A stretch of DNA of 64,000 nt, taken from positions 6,719 through 70,718 of the forward strand of contig JAVVEZ010000005.1 of the NCBI GenBank assembly GCA_032250895.1, read 5' to 3'. The translations under genes were made by a program, and so were the position numbers. This document shows positions 1 to 8,717 of the stretch, in pieces (position 1 is the first letter of the stretch; the number at the start of each line of letters is the position of its first letter). The stretch comes from JAVVEZ01 sp032250895. GTDB taxonomy: Bacteria; Pseudomonadota; Gammaproteobacteria; Pseudomonadales; Pseudohongiellaceae. The notes below the pieces were generated by a model. It had not been told where the DNA came from. It saw only the letters and a program-made list of their open reading frames with translations, and made no database searches.

Positions 1-97
1 CCTGCGAGAGCACGAGTCCCACAGCCAGCACCAGCACCATGAACAACAGAACCAGCGCGGCAGCAAGGCCGATGACGAATTTTTTGGTTTTGCTCAT
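1..97 (-). CDS. 5' end of an unidentified membrane-anchored protein (partial)
   Basis: The reverse strand opens with ATG at 97 and stays open for 32 codons to the window edge. The visible peptide has a basic start (MSKTKK) followed by about 24 hydrophobic residues, the pattern of an uncleaved signal anchor or a signal peptide. A GAGGG Shine-Dalgarno lies about 8 bases upstream of the ATG. The gene follows folA in the same direction with a gap of about 75 bases that contains one dispersed palindromic repeat. The rest of the protein is outside the window, so no family can be named. Confidence 0.6.
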   Translation of the reverse strand, partial: MSKTKKFVIGLAAALVLLFMVLVLAVGLVLSQ

Positions 98-146
98 GTC
101 TGTCGCCCTCTGTGTACCTCATCCCCTTCCGGCGTCTTCGTCACCC

Positions 147-170
147 CGTCATCCCTGCGCAGGAGGGGGG
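147..170. repeat. Dispersed short palindromic repeat, copy between folA and the left-edge gene
   Basis: The bases read CGTCATCCCTGCGCAGG followed by a G-rich end. This is the half-palindrome CGTCAT(C/T)CC(C/T)GCGCAGG, with its partner GG(G/A)(A/G)TCCAG degraded here. The same motif recurs at many intergenic positions in this window, so it is one member of a REP-like family. Confidence 0.7.
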
Positions 171-173
171 AGG

Positions 174-677
174 CTAGCGTTCCAGCACCAGAAAACTGTA
201 GGCGTGGGGATTGGCATCCGTCGCGTCGAAGTCCTCGCGCGCCACTTCACGCCAGTTGTTTCTGTCAAAATCGGGAAAACAGGCATCCCCCACCACATGG
301 GCATGGACCTCGGTGAGGTAGATTCTATCGGCCTGAGGCAAAGCCTGCCGGTAAATCTCTGCACCGCCGATCACCATGGCTTCCTGCTCGCCATCAGTGC
401 CGGGAAGTGTCTCGCACAGCGCCTGCGCCGTCGCCAGATCGTGCACCACCTGCACCCCCGGCGCCCGGAATGCCGGATTGCGGCTGACCACGATATTGGT
501 CCTGCCGGGCAGGGGCCTGCCGATGGATTCAAAGGTAACCCGCCCCATGATCACGGGCTTGCCCAGGGTCACGCGCTTGAAGTATTTGAGGTCCTCGGGC
601 AGATGCCAGGGCAGCCCATTGTTGCGCCCTATCACCCGGTTTGCCGCCATTGCCACCACCAGCGAAAGCCGCATCAT
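174..677 (-). CDS. folA: Dihydrofolate reductase
   Basis: FolA reduces dihydrofolate to tetrahydrofolate with NADPH, regenerating the cofactor oxidised by thymidylate synthase, in the cytosol. The 167-residue product has the family's usual length. It shows the N-terminal strand with [13 protein letters not shown], the substrate-site segment [13 protein letters not shown], the NADPH-binding stretch [15 protein letters not shown] and [12 protein letters not shown] near residue 110. I place the start at 677, where ATG overlaps the thyA stop as ATGA. A second ATG follows at once at 674, and the open frame continues 11 codons upstream without a better start. The overlap indicates translational coupling with thyA, which makes its substrate. 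Confidence 0.95.
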   Translation of the reverse strand: MMRLSLVVAMAANRVIGRNNGLPWHLPEDLKYFKRVTLGKPVIMGRVTFESIGRPLPGRTNIVVSRNPAFRAPGVQVVHDLATAQALCETLPGTDGEQEAMVIGGAEIYRQALPQADRIYLTEVHAHVVGDACFPDFDRNNWREVAREDFDATDANPHAYSFLVLER

Positions 678-1468
678 ACCGCCACCGGGGCCTTGATATG
701 AGGATGGCACTGATAGCCCGTGATTTCAAAATCCTCGAAGGCGTAGTCAAACAATGACGCCGGCCTGCGCTTTATGTTCAGGGTCGGCAGGGGATAGGGT
801 TGCCGCGCCAGCTGCTCTGCCACCTGCTCCAGATGGTTGGTGTACAGATGCACGTCGCCGCCGGTCCAGATGAAATCACCAGGCTGAAGATCACACTGCT
901 GGGCCATCATGTGGGTCAGCAGTGCATAGGACGCAATATTGAAGGGGACGCCCAGAAAGGTATCGGCGGAGCGCTGATAGAGCTGGCAGGACAGTTTGCC
1001 ATTGGCCACATGGAACTGAAACAGGGCATGGCAGGGGGGCAGCGCCATCTCATCCACACAGGCCGGATTCCAGGCCACCACCAGATGCCGTCGGGAATCC
1101 GGATGGTGTTTGAGCGCATGCAGGACCTGGCTGATCTGATCGATGGCCACGCCATTGCGCCCCGGCCAGGAACGCCACTGAAAGCCATACACCGGCCCCA
1201 GCTCACCCTTCTCATCGGCCCAGTCATCCCAGATGCTGACGCCATGCTCCTGGAGATATTTGATATTGGTGTCACCCTTGAGAAACCACAGCAGCTCGTA
1301 AATGATCGAGCGCAGGTGCAGTTTCTTGGTGGTGAGCAGGGGAAAGCCGGCGCCGAGATCGAAGCGCATCTGATGCCCGAACACAGACAGCGTGCCGGTA
1401 CCGGTGCGGTCGCTCTTGCGATCGCCCTCATCGAGAATCCGCTGCATCAGGTCCAGATATTGTTTCAT
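674..1468 (-). CDS. thyA: Thymidylate synthase
   Basis: ThyA converts dUMP to dTMP, using methylene-tetrahydrofolate as both carbon donor and reductant. The 264-residue protein matches the length and sequence of the E. coli type. Visible landmarks are the N-terminal [16 protein letters not shown], the catalytic cysteine in [12 protein letters not shown] and the dUMP-binding segment with [17 protein letters not shown]. The C-terminus ends in [10 protein letters not shown], as expected for the closing loop. Its stop overlaps the folA start. lgt and ptsP lie upstream in the same direction, as in E. coli (rppH-ptsP-lgt-thyA), but a palindromic repeat occupies the lgt-thyA gap. Confidence 0.97.
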   Translation of the reverse strand: MKQYLDLMQRILDEGDRKSDRTGTGTLSVFGHQMRFDLGAGFPLLTTKKLHLRSIIYELLWFLKGDTNIKYLQEHGVSIWDDWADEKGELGPVYGFQWRSWPGRNGVAIDQISQVLHALKHHPDSRRHLVVAWNPACVDEMALPPCHALFQFHVANGKLSCQLYQRSADTFLGVPFNIASYALLTHMMAQQCDLQPGDFIWTGGDVHLYTNHLEQVAEQLARQPYPLPTLNIKRRPASLFDYAFEDFEITGYQCHPHIKAPVAV

Positions 1469-1485
1469 GCTGTTTTCTCACCGGT

Positions 1486-1513
1486 GGATCCCCGCCTGCG
1501 CGGGGATGACGAA
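1486..1513. repeat. Dispersed palindromic repeat between lgt and thyA
   Basis: The bases read GGATCCCCGCCTGCGCGGGGATGACGAA: GGATCCCCGC pairs with its inverted partner GCGGGGATGAC. This is a complete copy of the window-wide family, in the orientation opposite to the copy at 147-170. A structured RNA here could protect or separate the lgt and thyA messages. Confidence 0.75.
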
Positions 1514-1522
1514 CCAGGCTGC

Positions 1523-2326
1523 TCAGGCTTTGACAACATTGCCAAAGGTGTTTCTGGCATAGGCCAGCCACAGAATCGCCACGCCAAGAAGAATCATTGG
1601 AATGGACAGTTCCTGCCCTCGGGTGAGCCAGCCCAGTGCGACAAAATTGAGGTGGGCATCCGGCTGCCGGTAAAACTCCACGAAAAAACGAAAGCCACCA
1701 TAGAGCAGGCTGAACAGGCCGGCGACCGCAAACACCGGCCGTGGCCGGGAGGAATACAGCCAGAGCACGATAAACAGCAGCACGCCCTCCAGCGCAAACT
1801 GATACAACTGGGAGGGATGGCGTGGCAGCGGGCCGGCATTGGGAAAGACCATGCCCCAGGGCACCTCGGTCACGCGGCCCCACAGTTCGGCACCGATGAA
1901 ATTGCCGATGCGCCCGGCACCCAGGCCCACCGGCGCCAGCGGCGCAATGAAATCCAGCACCCGGAACACCGATTTCCCGGTGTGCCGGGCAAACAGCCAG
2001 ATCGCAAAGATCACGCCCAGGAAGCCGCCATGAAAGGACATGCCACCCTGCCAGACATACAACAGCGACAGGGGTTCTGCCAGAAAACGCTCAAAGCCAT
2101 AGAACAGCACATAACCCATGCGCCCGCCCAGCACGGCCCCCATGGCACCGTAAAACACGACATCCGCCACCTGCTGATCGTTCCAGCCGGATCTGGGCAG
2201 GGCCGCCCGTTTCCGGGCCAGCAGCCAGGCTCCGGCAAAACCCACCAGGTACATGATGCCGTACCAGTGCACCTGGACCGGACCCAGGGAAAAGGCTATG
2301 GGATCGATATCAGGATATTGCAGCAT
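1523..2326 (-). CDS. lgt: Prolipoprotein diacylglyceryl transferase
   Basis: Lgt moves a diacylglyceryl group from phosphatidylglycerol to the lipobox cysteine of prolipoproteins at the inner membrane, the first step of lipoprotein maturation. The 267-residue polytopic protein shows the family signature around residues 135-150 ([21 protein letters not shown]) and the HGG motif in [13 protein letters not shown] near residue 100. Later it has [13 protein letters not shown] and a C-terminal LTRGQ segment. The start at 2326 is a clean ATG. Its position between ptsP and thyA is conserved in many gammaproteobacteria. Confidence 0.96.
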   Translation of the reverse strand: MLQYPDIDPIAFSLGPVQVHWYGIMYLVGFAGAWLLARKRAALPRSGWNDQQVADVVFYGAMGAVLGGRMGYVLFYGFERFLAEPLSLLYVWQGGMSFHGGFLGVIFAIWLFARHTGKSVFRVLDFIAPLAPVGLGAGRIGNFIGAELWGRVTEVPWGMVFPNAGPLPRHPSQLYQFALEGVLLFIVLWLYSSRPRPVFAVAGLFSLLYGGFRFFVEFYRQPDAHLNFVALGWLTRGQELSIPMILLGVAILWLAYARNTFGNVVKA

Positions 2327-2391
2327 GCAGGCAGTCCATGGAAAAAATTCAGAGCAAAGTATAGCAGGAGAGAACGGGAGGTTTCCCGTTT

Positions 2392-4659
2392 TTACCGGGC
2401 AGAGCGCAGCAACCTGTCGATGCCGGCATTGTAAAGTTCAAAATCCACGCAGGCCTTGATGGACTCGGAATCTTCCATCAGCAGCACCTTCGCCAGCAGT
2501 TCCTGAGCCTGGGGCAGCGTGACATTGCGAATCACGGCCTTCACCTTCAGCAGGGTGGTGGCATTCATCGAGAGAATGTCGAAGCCCATCGCCATCAGCA
2601 GCACCGCCGCCCCGGGATCACCGGCCATTTCCCCGCAGATGCTGACCCGCTTGCCCTCGTCATGCACCGCATCCACGATAATTTTGAGCACTCTCAGCAC
2701 CGAGGGATGCAGGCTGGAATACAAGGAGGACACCCGGGGATTGTTGCGATCCACGGCCAGCAGGTACTGAATCAGGTCATTGCTGCCCACGGAAATGAAA
2801 TCCACCCGCTGGATGATCTCCCTGACCTGGTAGACGGCCGCCGGAATCTCGATCATGACACCGAGAGCCGGCTTGCTGACGTCCAGCCCTTCTTCCAGCA
2901 GCTCCCGATAGGCACGATTGATCAGCCGCAGGGCATGGTCGATCTCTGCCACGTTGCTGACCATGGGCAGCATGATCTGAAGATTGTCCAGACCGACACT
3001 GGCCTTGATCATGGCCCGCACCTGGCCAATGAAAAGTTCCGGGTGATCCAGACTGACGCGAATGCCGCGCCAGCCCAGGAAGGGGTTTTCTTCCTTGATG
3101 GGAAAATAGGGCAGGGGTTTGTCGCCACCGATGTCCAGGGTGCGCATGGTCACCAGCTTGGGATGAAAGGCGGCCAGCTGTTCCCGGTAAATTTCCGTCT
3201 GTTCTCTTTCGGTGGGAAAGCGGTCGCGCAACAGAAAGGGCACTTCGGTGCGAAACAGACCGATGCCCTCGGCGCCCCGCTCCCGCGAGCGCAGCACGTC
3301 CGTCATCAGGCCGGTATTGACCCAAAGCTCGATGCGATGATGGTCCACGGTTTCGCAGGGCAGATCCTTGATGGATTCCAGGCCCTCGGTCAGCAGCACC
3401 TCTTCCTGAACGATCTGTTGATAGCGCTCCCTGAGCTCGTCGGACGGGTTGCTGTAAACCCGGCCGCTGTAACCATCGATGATCACCTCCTTGCCATCGA
3501 GATCGGCAAAGGGCAGGTCCACCACGCCCATCACGGCGGGCAGGCCCATGGCACGGGCAAGTATCGCCACATGGGCATGGGCGGAGCCTTTGGCGGAGAT
3601 CACGCCTGCCAGTTTCTCCTTGGGCACTTCCGCCAGCATCGCCGCCGACAGCTCCTCGCTCACCAGAATGCAGCGATCGGGGTAGATCTTTTCCTTCTGC
3701 TGCTTGTCCTGCAGGTAGAACAGGACCCGGCCGCACAAGTCCTTGATGTCCGTGGCCCGCTCCCGCAGATAATCGTCGTCCATCAGTTCCAGGTTGGTGA
3801 CATGTTCCATGGCCACTCTGGCCAGTGCGCCCTGGGCCCAGTGTCCTTCCTCGATCCTGGCCACCACCTCTGAACCCAGCGCATTGTCACTGAGCATATG
3901 CAGGTAGGCGTCAAAGAGTTCACGCTCTTCCGGCCGCAACTGGCCCTTGATCTTCATCTTGAGCTCACTGATGTCGATGCGCACGGCCTCAAGACATCCC
4001 TTGAAGAATTTGATCTCCGCCTTGGTATCCTGGCAGCGCCGGGTAGGCACGGCAGACAGATCGGCCGGTGGAAATACCGTCACCGCCACGGCAATCGCGA
4101 CCCCTGGCGCTCCCGGAACCCCACTGAAGCTGGCATCGACGGTGCGGGTGCCGGAAGGGCCGAGGCCACTCAGTGCACCCCTGGCCTCGGCATTGGCAAT
4201 CACACCCGCCAGCTGGGCCGACAGCGTAATCAGGAAGGCTTCTTCACCGGCGTCGAAAATACGCCGTTCGTCCTGCTGCACCACCAGAACCCCGAGTACC
4301 TGGCGGTGATGGATGATGGGCACGCCCAAGAAGGATTCAAAGGCTTCTTCGCCGGTTTCGGGCAGATAGAGATAGCTGGGATGAGAGCGGGCATCATCCA
4401 GGTTGAGCGGTTCGGCACGCTGGGCCACCAGGCCCACCAACCCCTCTTCCAGGGCCAGACTGACCCGGCCCACTGCGGCCGGGTCAAGGCCATTGGTGGC
4501 CATCAGCACATAGCGGCCGAGCTGGCGATCCAGCAGGTAGACGGAGCAGACCTTGGTGTTCATGGCCCGCTTGACCCGGCGCACGATGATATTCAGTGTA
4601 GCCTGGAGGTCTCTGGCCCCGTTGACTTCCTGAATGATATTACGAAGGATATCCAGCAT
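2392..4659 (-). CDS. ptsP: Phosphoenolpyruvate-protein phosphotransferase PtsP (nitrogen PTS enzyme I)
   Basis: PtsP takes phosphate from PEP and starts the nitrogen-related phosphorelay (PtsP to NPr to EIIA-Ntr). The 755-residue protein has an N-terminal GAF domain (about residues 15-160) and then the enzyme I fold. The phospho-histidine segment is near residue 355 ([16 protein letters not shown]). The C-terminal TIM-barrel PEP site contains [16 protein letters not shown] and, close to the end, [10 protein letters not shown] with the active-site cysteine. The GAF domain separates it from sugar-PTS EI. rppH lies 25 bases upstream, an arrangement conserved to E. coli. Confidence 0.95.
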   Translation of the reverse strand: MLDILRNIIQEVNGARDLQATLNIIVRRVKRAMNTKVCSVYLLDRQLGRYVLMATNGLDPAAVGRVSLALEEGLVGLVAQRAEPLNLDDARSHPSYLYLPETGEEAFESFLGVPIIHHRQVLGVLVVQQDERRIFDAGEEAFLITLSAQLAGVIANAEARGALSGLGPSGTRTVDASFSGVPGAPGVAIAVAVTVFPPADLSAVPTRRCQDTKAEIKFFKGCLEAVRIDISELKMKIKGQLRPEERELFDAYLHMLSDNALGSEVVARIEEGHWAQGALARVAMEHVTNLELMDDDYLRERATDIKDLCGRVLFYLQDKQQKEKIYPDRCILVSEELSAAMLAEVPKEKLAGVISAKGSAHAHVAILARAMGLPAVMGVVDLPFADLDGKEVIIDGYSGRVYSNPSDELRERYQQIVQEEVLLTEGLESIKDLPCETVDHHRIELWVNTGLMTDVLRSRERGAEGIGLFRTEVPFLLRDRFPTEREQTEIYREQLAAFHPKLVTMRTLDIGGDKPLPYFPIKEENPFLGWRGIRVSLDHPELFIGQVRAMIKASVGLDNLQIMLPMVSNVAEIDHALRLINRAYRELLEEGLDVSKPALGVMIEIPAAVYQVREIIQRVDFISVGSNDLIQYLLAVDRNNPRVSSLYSSLHPSVLRVLKIIVDAVHDEGKRVSICGEMAGDPGAAVLLMAMGFDILSMNATTLLKVKAVIRNVTLPQAQELLAKVLLMEDSESIKACVDFELYNAGIDRLLRSAR

Positions 4660-4684
4660 ATGAGGCTTTGCCCAGGGGGATTAA

Positions 4685-5176
4685 TCAGGCTTTGACTTGC
4701 AAAGCCCGGTTCAACGGCACAATCAGTTCTTCCAGCGCCTTTTTGTACACATTGCGTTTGAACGCAATCACCTGGTTCAACGGATACCAGTAACTCACCC
4801 AGCGCCAGTCATCAAACTCCGGCCTGCCGCCACTGTCCAGTGTTATCCGCTCACTGCCGGCCAGCAGTCTGAGCAGGTACCACTTTTGTTTCTGGCCGAT
4901 GCAGACCGGACTGGAATGCTGACGGACCAGATGCCCGGGCAGGCGATAACGCAGCCAGCCCCGGGTACTGGCAATGATCTCCACGTCCTGCGGGTCGAGA
5001 CCCACCTCTTCGTTCAGTTCGCGCAACATCGCATCGTCGGCGGATTCCTTGCGTTGAACACCGCCCTGGGGAAACTGCCAGGCCTCCTGCCCCACCCGTT
5101 TGGCCCACAGTACACGCCCTTGCTCATTGAAGATAATAATGCCGACGTTCGGCCTGAACCCATCCGTATCTATCAC
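4685..5176 (-). CDS. rppH: RNA pyrophosphohydrolase
   Basis: RppH removes pyrophosphate from 5'-triphosphorylated mRNA and so starts RNase E-dependent decay. The 163-residue protein has the Nudix box at about residues 38-60 ([22 protein letters not shown]), matching GX5EX7REUXEEXGU. It also has the family N-terminus [13 protein letters not shown] and a WQFPQGG segment. The start is GTG at 5176, chosen because homologs begin MIDxDGFRPNV. Its stop lies 25 bases before ptsP, so the two are probably co-transcribed. Confidence 0.96.
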   Translation of the reverse strand: MIDTDGFRPNVGIIIFNEQGRVLWAKRVGQEAWQFPQGGVQRKESADDAMLRELNEEVGLDPQDVEIIASTRGWLRYRLPGHLVRQHSSPVCIGQKQKWYLLRLLAGSERITLDSGGRPEFDDWRWVSYWYPLNQVIAFKRNVYKKALEELIVPLNRALQVKA

Positions 5177-5199
5177 AATCTGACGCCACCGTATTCAAT

Positions 5200-5580
5200 C
5201 TAAAGGGAACTCTGGTAGTCCCCGGCGTTCAACAGCGCCTCGAGTTCGGACTGCTGACTCGGGCGCAGCTTGAACAGCCAGCCACCCTCATAAGGCTCAG
5301 AATTGATATTTTCCGGCGTTGCCACCAGCGCGTCGTTGACCGCCACGACCTCGCCCGAAACCGGCGCGTTGATATCCGACGCGGTCTTCACGGATTCCAC
5401 GACACTGACGGGCTGTCCGGCATTTACCTGGGTTCCCACGACCGGCAATTCAACATAGACCACATCGCCGAGCTCGCTCTGCGCAAAGTCGGTGATGCCC
5501 ACGGTGGCCAAGCCATCAGGGCCCATCTTCAGCCACTCATGGCTGGCCGCATAATACAAATCTTCTGGAATATTGCTCAC
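5200..5580 (-). CDS. gcvH: Glycine cleavage system H protein
   Basis: GcvH carries the lipoyl arm that shuttles the aminomethyl group between the P, T and L proteins of glycine cleavage. The 126-residue protein is full length, with HEWL near the start and the lipoylated lysine in [16 protein letters not shown] (about residue 64). It also has the C-terminal GGWLFK segment. The start is GTG at 5580, preceded by AAAGGA at a good distance. gcvT and gcvP are not in this window, so the operon is split or partly beyond reach. I saw no obvious tandem glycine riboswitch in the short upstream gap. Confidence 0.95.
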   Translation of the reverse strand: MSNIPEDLYYAASHEWLKMGPDGLATVGITDFAQSELGDVVYVELPVVGTQVNAGQPVSVVESVKTASDINAPVSGEVVAVNDALVATPENINSEPYEGGWLFKLRPSQQSELEALLNAGDYQSSL

Positions 5581-5700
5581 TTGTCTATCCTTTGGGGAAA
5601 ATTCCGCCGCTGATTGATCTTCACTGCATCATATGGAAGACCCGGGCATCCTGCAAGACGGAATTCCTTTCGGCTGGAAATTGTCTTTCTGTCTCTGCCG

Positions 5701-5760
5701 GATTCCCGCCTGCACGGGACGAAAAAAGACATAGCCGTCATCCCTGCGCTGGCAGGGATG
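5701..5760. repeat. Two dispersed palindromic repeat copies between gcvH and the iron permease gene
   Basis: GATTCCCGCCTGCACGGGACGAA (5701-5723) is followed by CGTCATCCCTGCGCTGGCAGGGATG (5737-5760). They are two diverged copies in opposite orientation, just beyond the 3' end of the permease gene. Confidence 0.65.
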
Positions 5761-5777
5761 CAGAGGGCGCGGGGATG

Positions 5778-7436
5778 CTATTGGACGGGGCGGGCGCTTT
5801 TGATCAGCAACACCACTGGCAGCAGGCCCAGCACGACCAGGGTCAGGGCCGGCAGGGCCGCGCGTTCCCACTGGCCTTCGGCCGTCATCTGGTAAATACG
5901 TACAGCCAGGGTATCCCAACCGAAGGGGCGCAGGATCAGCGTGGCCGGCATCTCCTTCATCACATCGACAAACACGATGATCGCTGCCGTCAGCAAGCCG
6001 GGCCTGAGCATGGGCAGGTAGACCTCGCGCAGCAGGCGCCCCGGCCCGGCGCCCAGGCTCTTCGCCGCCTCGATGATGGCCGGCCTGATCCGCTCCAGCC
6101 CGGATTCCACCGGGGCAAAGGCAACGGCCAGAAAACGCGTGCAATACGCCACGATCAGCGCCAGCAGGCTGCCCACCAGCAACGGCCGTACCATCATGCC
6201 CAAGCCGGTCTGCAGCGTGGCCACCAGGGTCTGGTCCAGCAGGGTAAAGCTCAGTATCAGGCCGACCGCCAGCACCGACCCCGGCAGGGCATAACCCAAG
6301 GTGGCAATACGGATGGCGCCGGCCAGCCAGCGTGCCTGCAAGCGGCCCGCAGGCAGTCGTTTCACAAAACCCAACAACAGGGCGATCAGCACCGCCACCA
6401 CGGCCGTCACGGCCGCCAGACCGAGCGTATGGCCAAGAAAGCCCAGATAGCGCAGGTCCAGTTCGGCGCTCCCGCGCTTGATGACCCAGAGCAGCAGTTG
6501 CCCCACCGGAATCCCGAAGGCCAGCAATAAAATGCCGGCACACAAGCCTGTCGCCCCCCAGGCCTGCCAAGCCTGCAAGCGATAGCGCTGATGACTTCTG
6601 CGCCGTTCATCCTGGGTAAAACGGGCCTGGTCCCGGCCTTTTTTCTCCATGATCAGAGCCAGCGCGATGAAGAGCAGCAGCAGGGAGGCCAGCTGCGCCG
6701 CCACACTCAGGTTGAAGAGTCCATACCAGGCACTGTAGATGGCGGTGGTAAAGGTATCGTAATTGAATACCGACACCGCGCCGAAATCCGCCAGGGTTTC
6801 CATCAGCGCCAGCGCCGTACCGGCCACAGTGGCAGGCCGGGCAATGGGCAGCGCCACATGCAAAAAGGCCTGGCGGGCATTGAGTCCGAGAATCCGGCCG
6901 GCATCCATCATGCTTCTGCCCTGGGCCAGAAAGGCTGCCCGCGCCAGCAGGTAGACATAGGGGTAGAGCACGAGCGTCAGCACGACGGTCACCGCCAATG
7001 CCCCCTGCATATCGGGAAAGCCCAGTCCCGGGCCGAACCAGCGGCGAAACGCTGTTTGCAGGGGACCGGCATAATTGGTCAGGCCCAGAAACACGAAGGC
7101 CATCACATAGGCGGGTATTGCCAGCGGCAGCATCAGTGCCCAATCGAACAGACGCCGGCCGGGAAAGTCACAGAGCGAGGTCAGCCAGGCCAGCGAGACC
7201 CCGAGTACGGTTACGCCGGTGCCCACGCCCAGCATGAGGATCAGGGTATTGAGGAGCAGACGGTCGAGCTTGGTCGCCAGCAAATGCTGCCAGACGTCCA
7301 GCTCGCCTTGCCTGCCGATAGTGAACCATTCCAGGAAGATCATCAGCACCGGCAGCAGCACGATGGCCGCCACCAGAAAACTGGCAAGCCGCCAAAAAAG
7401 CGTGTTGCCCCCGGGAAAGGCTCCCTGGCTCAGCAT
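5778..7436 (-). CDS. Iron(III) ABC transporter permease (FbpB/SfuB type)
   Basis: This is an inner-membrane permease of the ferric-ion ABC importer family. The 552-residue protein has about 12 hydrophobic segments in two homologous MetI-like halves. Each half carries an EAA-type loop that contacts the ATPase: DAGRILGLNARQAFLHVALPIARP in the first half and EAAKSLGAGPGRLLREVYLPMLRP in the second. The single-chain double permease is typical of FbpB/AfuB/SfuB. It starts directly after the stop of the binding-protein gene, so the two form an operon. No ATPase subunit is present nearby, so it must be encoded elsewhere. Sibling families (thiamine, phosphonate) share this fold, but the partner and the Fur box favour iron. 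Confidence 0.88.
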   Translation of the reverse strand: MLSQGAFPGGNTLFWRLASFLVAAIVLLPVLMIFLEWFTIGRQGELDVWQHLLATKLDRLLLNTLILMLGVGTGVTVLGVSLAWLTSLCDFPGRRLFDWALMLPLAIPAYVMAFVFLGLTNYAGPLQTAFRRWFGPGLGFPDMQGALAVTVVLTLVLYPYVYLLARAAFLAQGRSMMDAGRILGLNARQAFLHVALPIARPATVAGTALALMETLADFGAVSVFNYDTFTTAIYSAWYGLFNLSVAAQLASLLLLFIALALIMEKKGRDQARFTQDERRRSHQRYRLQAWQAWGATGLCAGILLLAFGIPVGQLLLWVIKRGSAELDLRYLGFLGHTLGLAAVTAVVAVLIALLLGFVKRLPAGRLQARWLAGAIRIATLGYALPGSVLAVGLILSFTLLDQTLVATLQTGLGMMVRPLLVGSLLALIVAYCTRFLAVAFAPVESGLERIRPAIIEAAKSLGAGPGRLLREVYLPMLRPGLLTAAIIVFVDVMKEMPATLILRPFGWDTLAVRIYQMTAEGQWERAALPALTLVVLGLLPVVLLIKSARPVQ

Positions 7437-8498
7437 TTACCGGTAGTCGGCGCGGTCCATCAACTTGACTGCTTCGGTCTGCAAGCGACCGGCCGCCTCC
7501 ACATTGATGGTGTCGTGACGGAATTCTCCCCAGCCTGCCACCAGTGCCGTGGCGGGCACCGCAGGATTGGCGGGATATTCCAGGTTCAGTTCGGAAAACA
7601 TTTCCTGGGGTTCCCGGGTGGACAGCCATTCCAGCAAACGGGTGGCCCCGGCGACATTCCTGGCGTGGGCCGTCAGCCCGGCGCCGGAGATATTGACATG
7701 CACGCCGCTGCCCGCCTGGTTGGCCCAGAACAGGGCCACCGGTATATCCGGGTTTTCCTGCTGCAACTGTCCGAGGTAGTAAGTATTGACTATGCCTACA
7801 TCGCACTGGCCGGCGGCAATCGCTTCCAGCAACAGGCTGTCGCTGCTGAACACCGGTGCGGCCAGGTTGGCGACCCAGCCCTTCACCACCGCTTCCGTCC
7901 TGGCGGCGCCAAGGCGTTCGATCATCGTGGCCACCAGCGACATGTTGTAGACTTTCTTGGACGTGCGCAGGCACAGGCGGCCCTGCCACTGCGGCTCGGC
8001 CAGCGCTTCATAGCTTGACAGCCGGGCCGGATCGACCCGTGCCGTGGAATAGGCAATGGTTCTGGCCCGCACCGAAAATCCGAACCAGCGCCCCTCGGGA
8101 TCACGCAGATGTGCCGGAATGTTGTTCTCCAGCACCTCGGAATGCAATGCCTGCAGCAGACCCCGGTTCGCCGCCGTCCACAGGTTCCCCGCATCCACCG
8201 TATACAGGATATCCGCCAGGGTCGCCGAACCTTCCGCCTGCAAGCGGGCCAGCAGAGGGCCTTCCTCGCCGGTCTGGGTCTGCACCTCGATGCCGGTCTC
8301 GGCAGTAAACTGGTCGAACAGGGGCTTGATCAGATGTTCCTGGCGTGACGAATAAACGATTACCGGGGCCTGATTGGGCGCTGCGGCTACCGCAGCCTCA
8401 CCGCTTTGTGATGGGGAGTCCGAGGGCCCGGAGCAGGCCACAGCCAGCAGCGGCAAGACCACAGAAAACCCGAATGAACGCCAGAACCGGAATGACAT
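7437..8498 (-). CDS. Iron(III) ABC transporter substrate-binding lipoprotein
   Basis: This is a periplasmic ferric-ion-binding protein that feeds the adjacent permease. I place the start at 8498, because AGAGG stands 6 bases upstream and the longer open frame would begin inside the Fur box. The 353-residue product begins with a lipoprotein signal (hydrophobic stretch, then LAVAC as lipobox), so it is probably membrane-tethered. It continues with VIVYSSRQEHLIKPL, typical of the Fbp/Fut family. The iron-binding tyrosine pair is visible in GIVNTYYLGQL, with a further conserved block GSGVHVNISGAGL. Regulation by Fur in response to iron is indicated by the operator just upstream. Confidence 0.9.
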   Translation of the reverse strand: MSFRFWRSFGFSVVLPLLAVACSGPSDSPSQSGEAAVAAAPNQAPVIVYSSRQEHLIKPLFDQFTAETGIEVQTQTGEEGPLLARLQAEGSATLADILYTVDAGNLWTAANRGLLQALHSEVLENNIPAHLRDPEGRWFGFSVRARTIAYSTARVDPARLSSYEALAEPQWQGRLCLRTSKKVYNMSLVATMIERLGAARTEAVVKGWVANLAAPVFSSDSLLLEAIAAGQCDVGIVNTYYLGQLQQENPDIPVALFWANQAGSGVHVNISGAGLTAHARNVAGATRLLEWLSTREPQEMFSELNLEYPANPAVPATALVAGWGEFRHDTINVEAAGRLQTEAVKLMDRADYR

Positions 8499-8522
8499 GA
8501 TAAACCTCTGTTGATACAAGTT

Positions 8523-8541
8523 GGTGATGATAATCATTACC
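8523..8541 (-). promoter_or_regulatory. Fur box upstream of the iron transporter operon
   Basis: GGTGATGATAATCATTACC matches the 19-base Fur consensus GATAATGATAATCATTATC at 16 of 19 positions and is nearly palindromic. It lies about 25 bases upstream of the binding-protein start at 8498, a normal place for iron-dependent repression. Confidence 0.85.
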
Positions 8542-8574
8542 ATTTAAAATAGCAAATGTACTTTGAGGCTCTCG

Positions 8575-8716
8575 CATTGCTCATTCCCGCGCCTCCTGCC
8601 GTCATTCCCGTATTCTTCCGTCATTCCCGCGCAGGCGGGAATCCAGCCCGTGCCTGCCCTGGACCCTGCCTGCGCAGGGGTGACGAATATGATGCAGGGG
8701 TGACGGCCTGCGCAGG
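8575..8716. repeat. Cluster of dispersed palindromic repeats between the iron operon and ubiI
   Basis: At least four copies or half-copies stand in a row. They are a TCATTCCCG stub near 8581, GTCATTCCCG at 8600, a full copy CGTCATTCCCGCGCAGGCGGGAATCCAG at about 8619-8646, and inverted partners CCTGCCTGCGCAGGGGTGACGAA (about 8665-8687) and GCAGGGGTGACGGCCTGCGCAGG (about 8694-8716). This is the densest cluster in the window. It directly precedes the ubiI stop. Confidence 0.8.
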
Positions 8717-8717
8717 C

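Noticed and set aside
800..2434. Long rightward open frame of 544 codons across thyA and lgt
   Set aside because: It runs antisense to thyA and lgt, has low-complexity H/Q/G-rich content and no domain, and is a by-product of high GC codon use.
8575..8716. Clustered repeats considered as a CRISPR array
   Set aside because: Copies are in both orientations, differ in sequence and have no regular spacers, and no cas gene is near.
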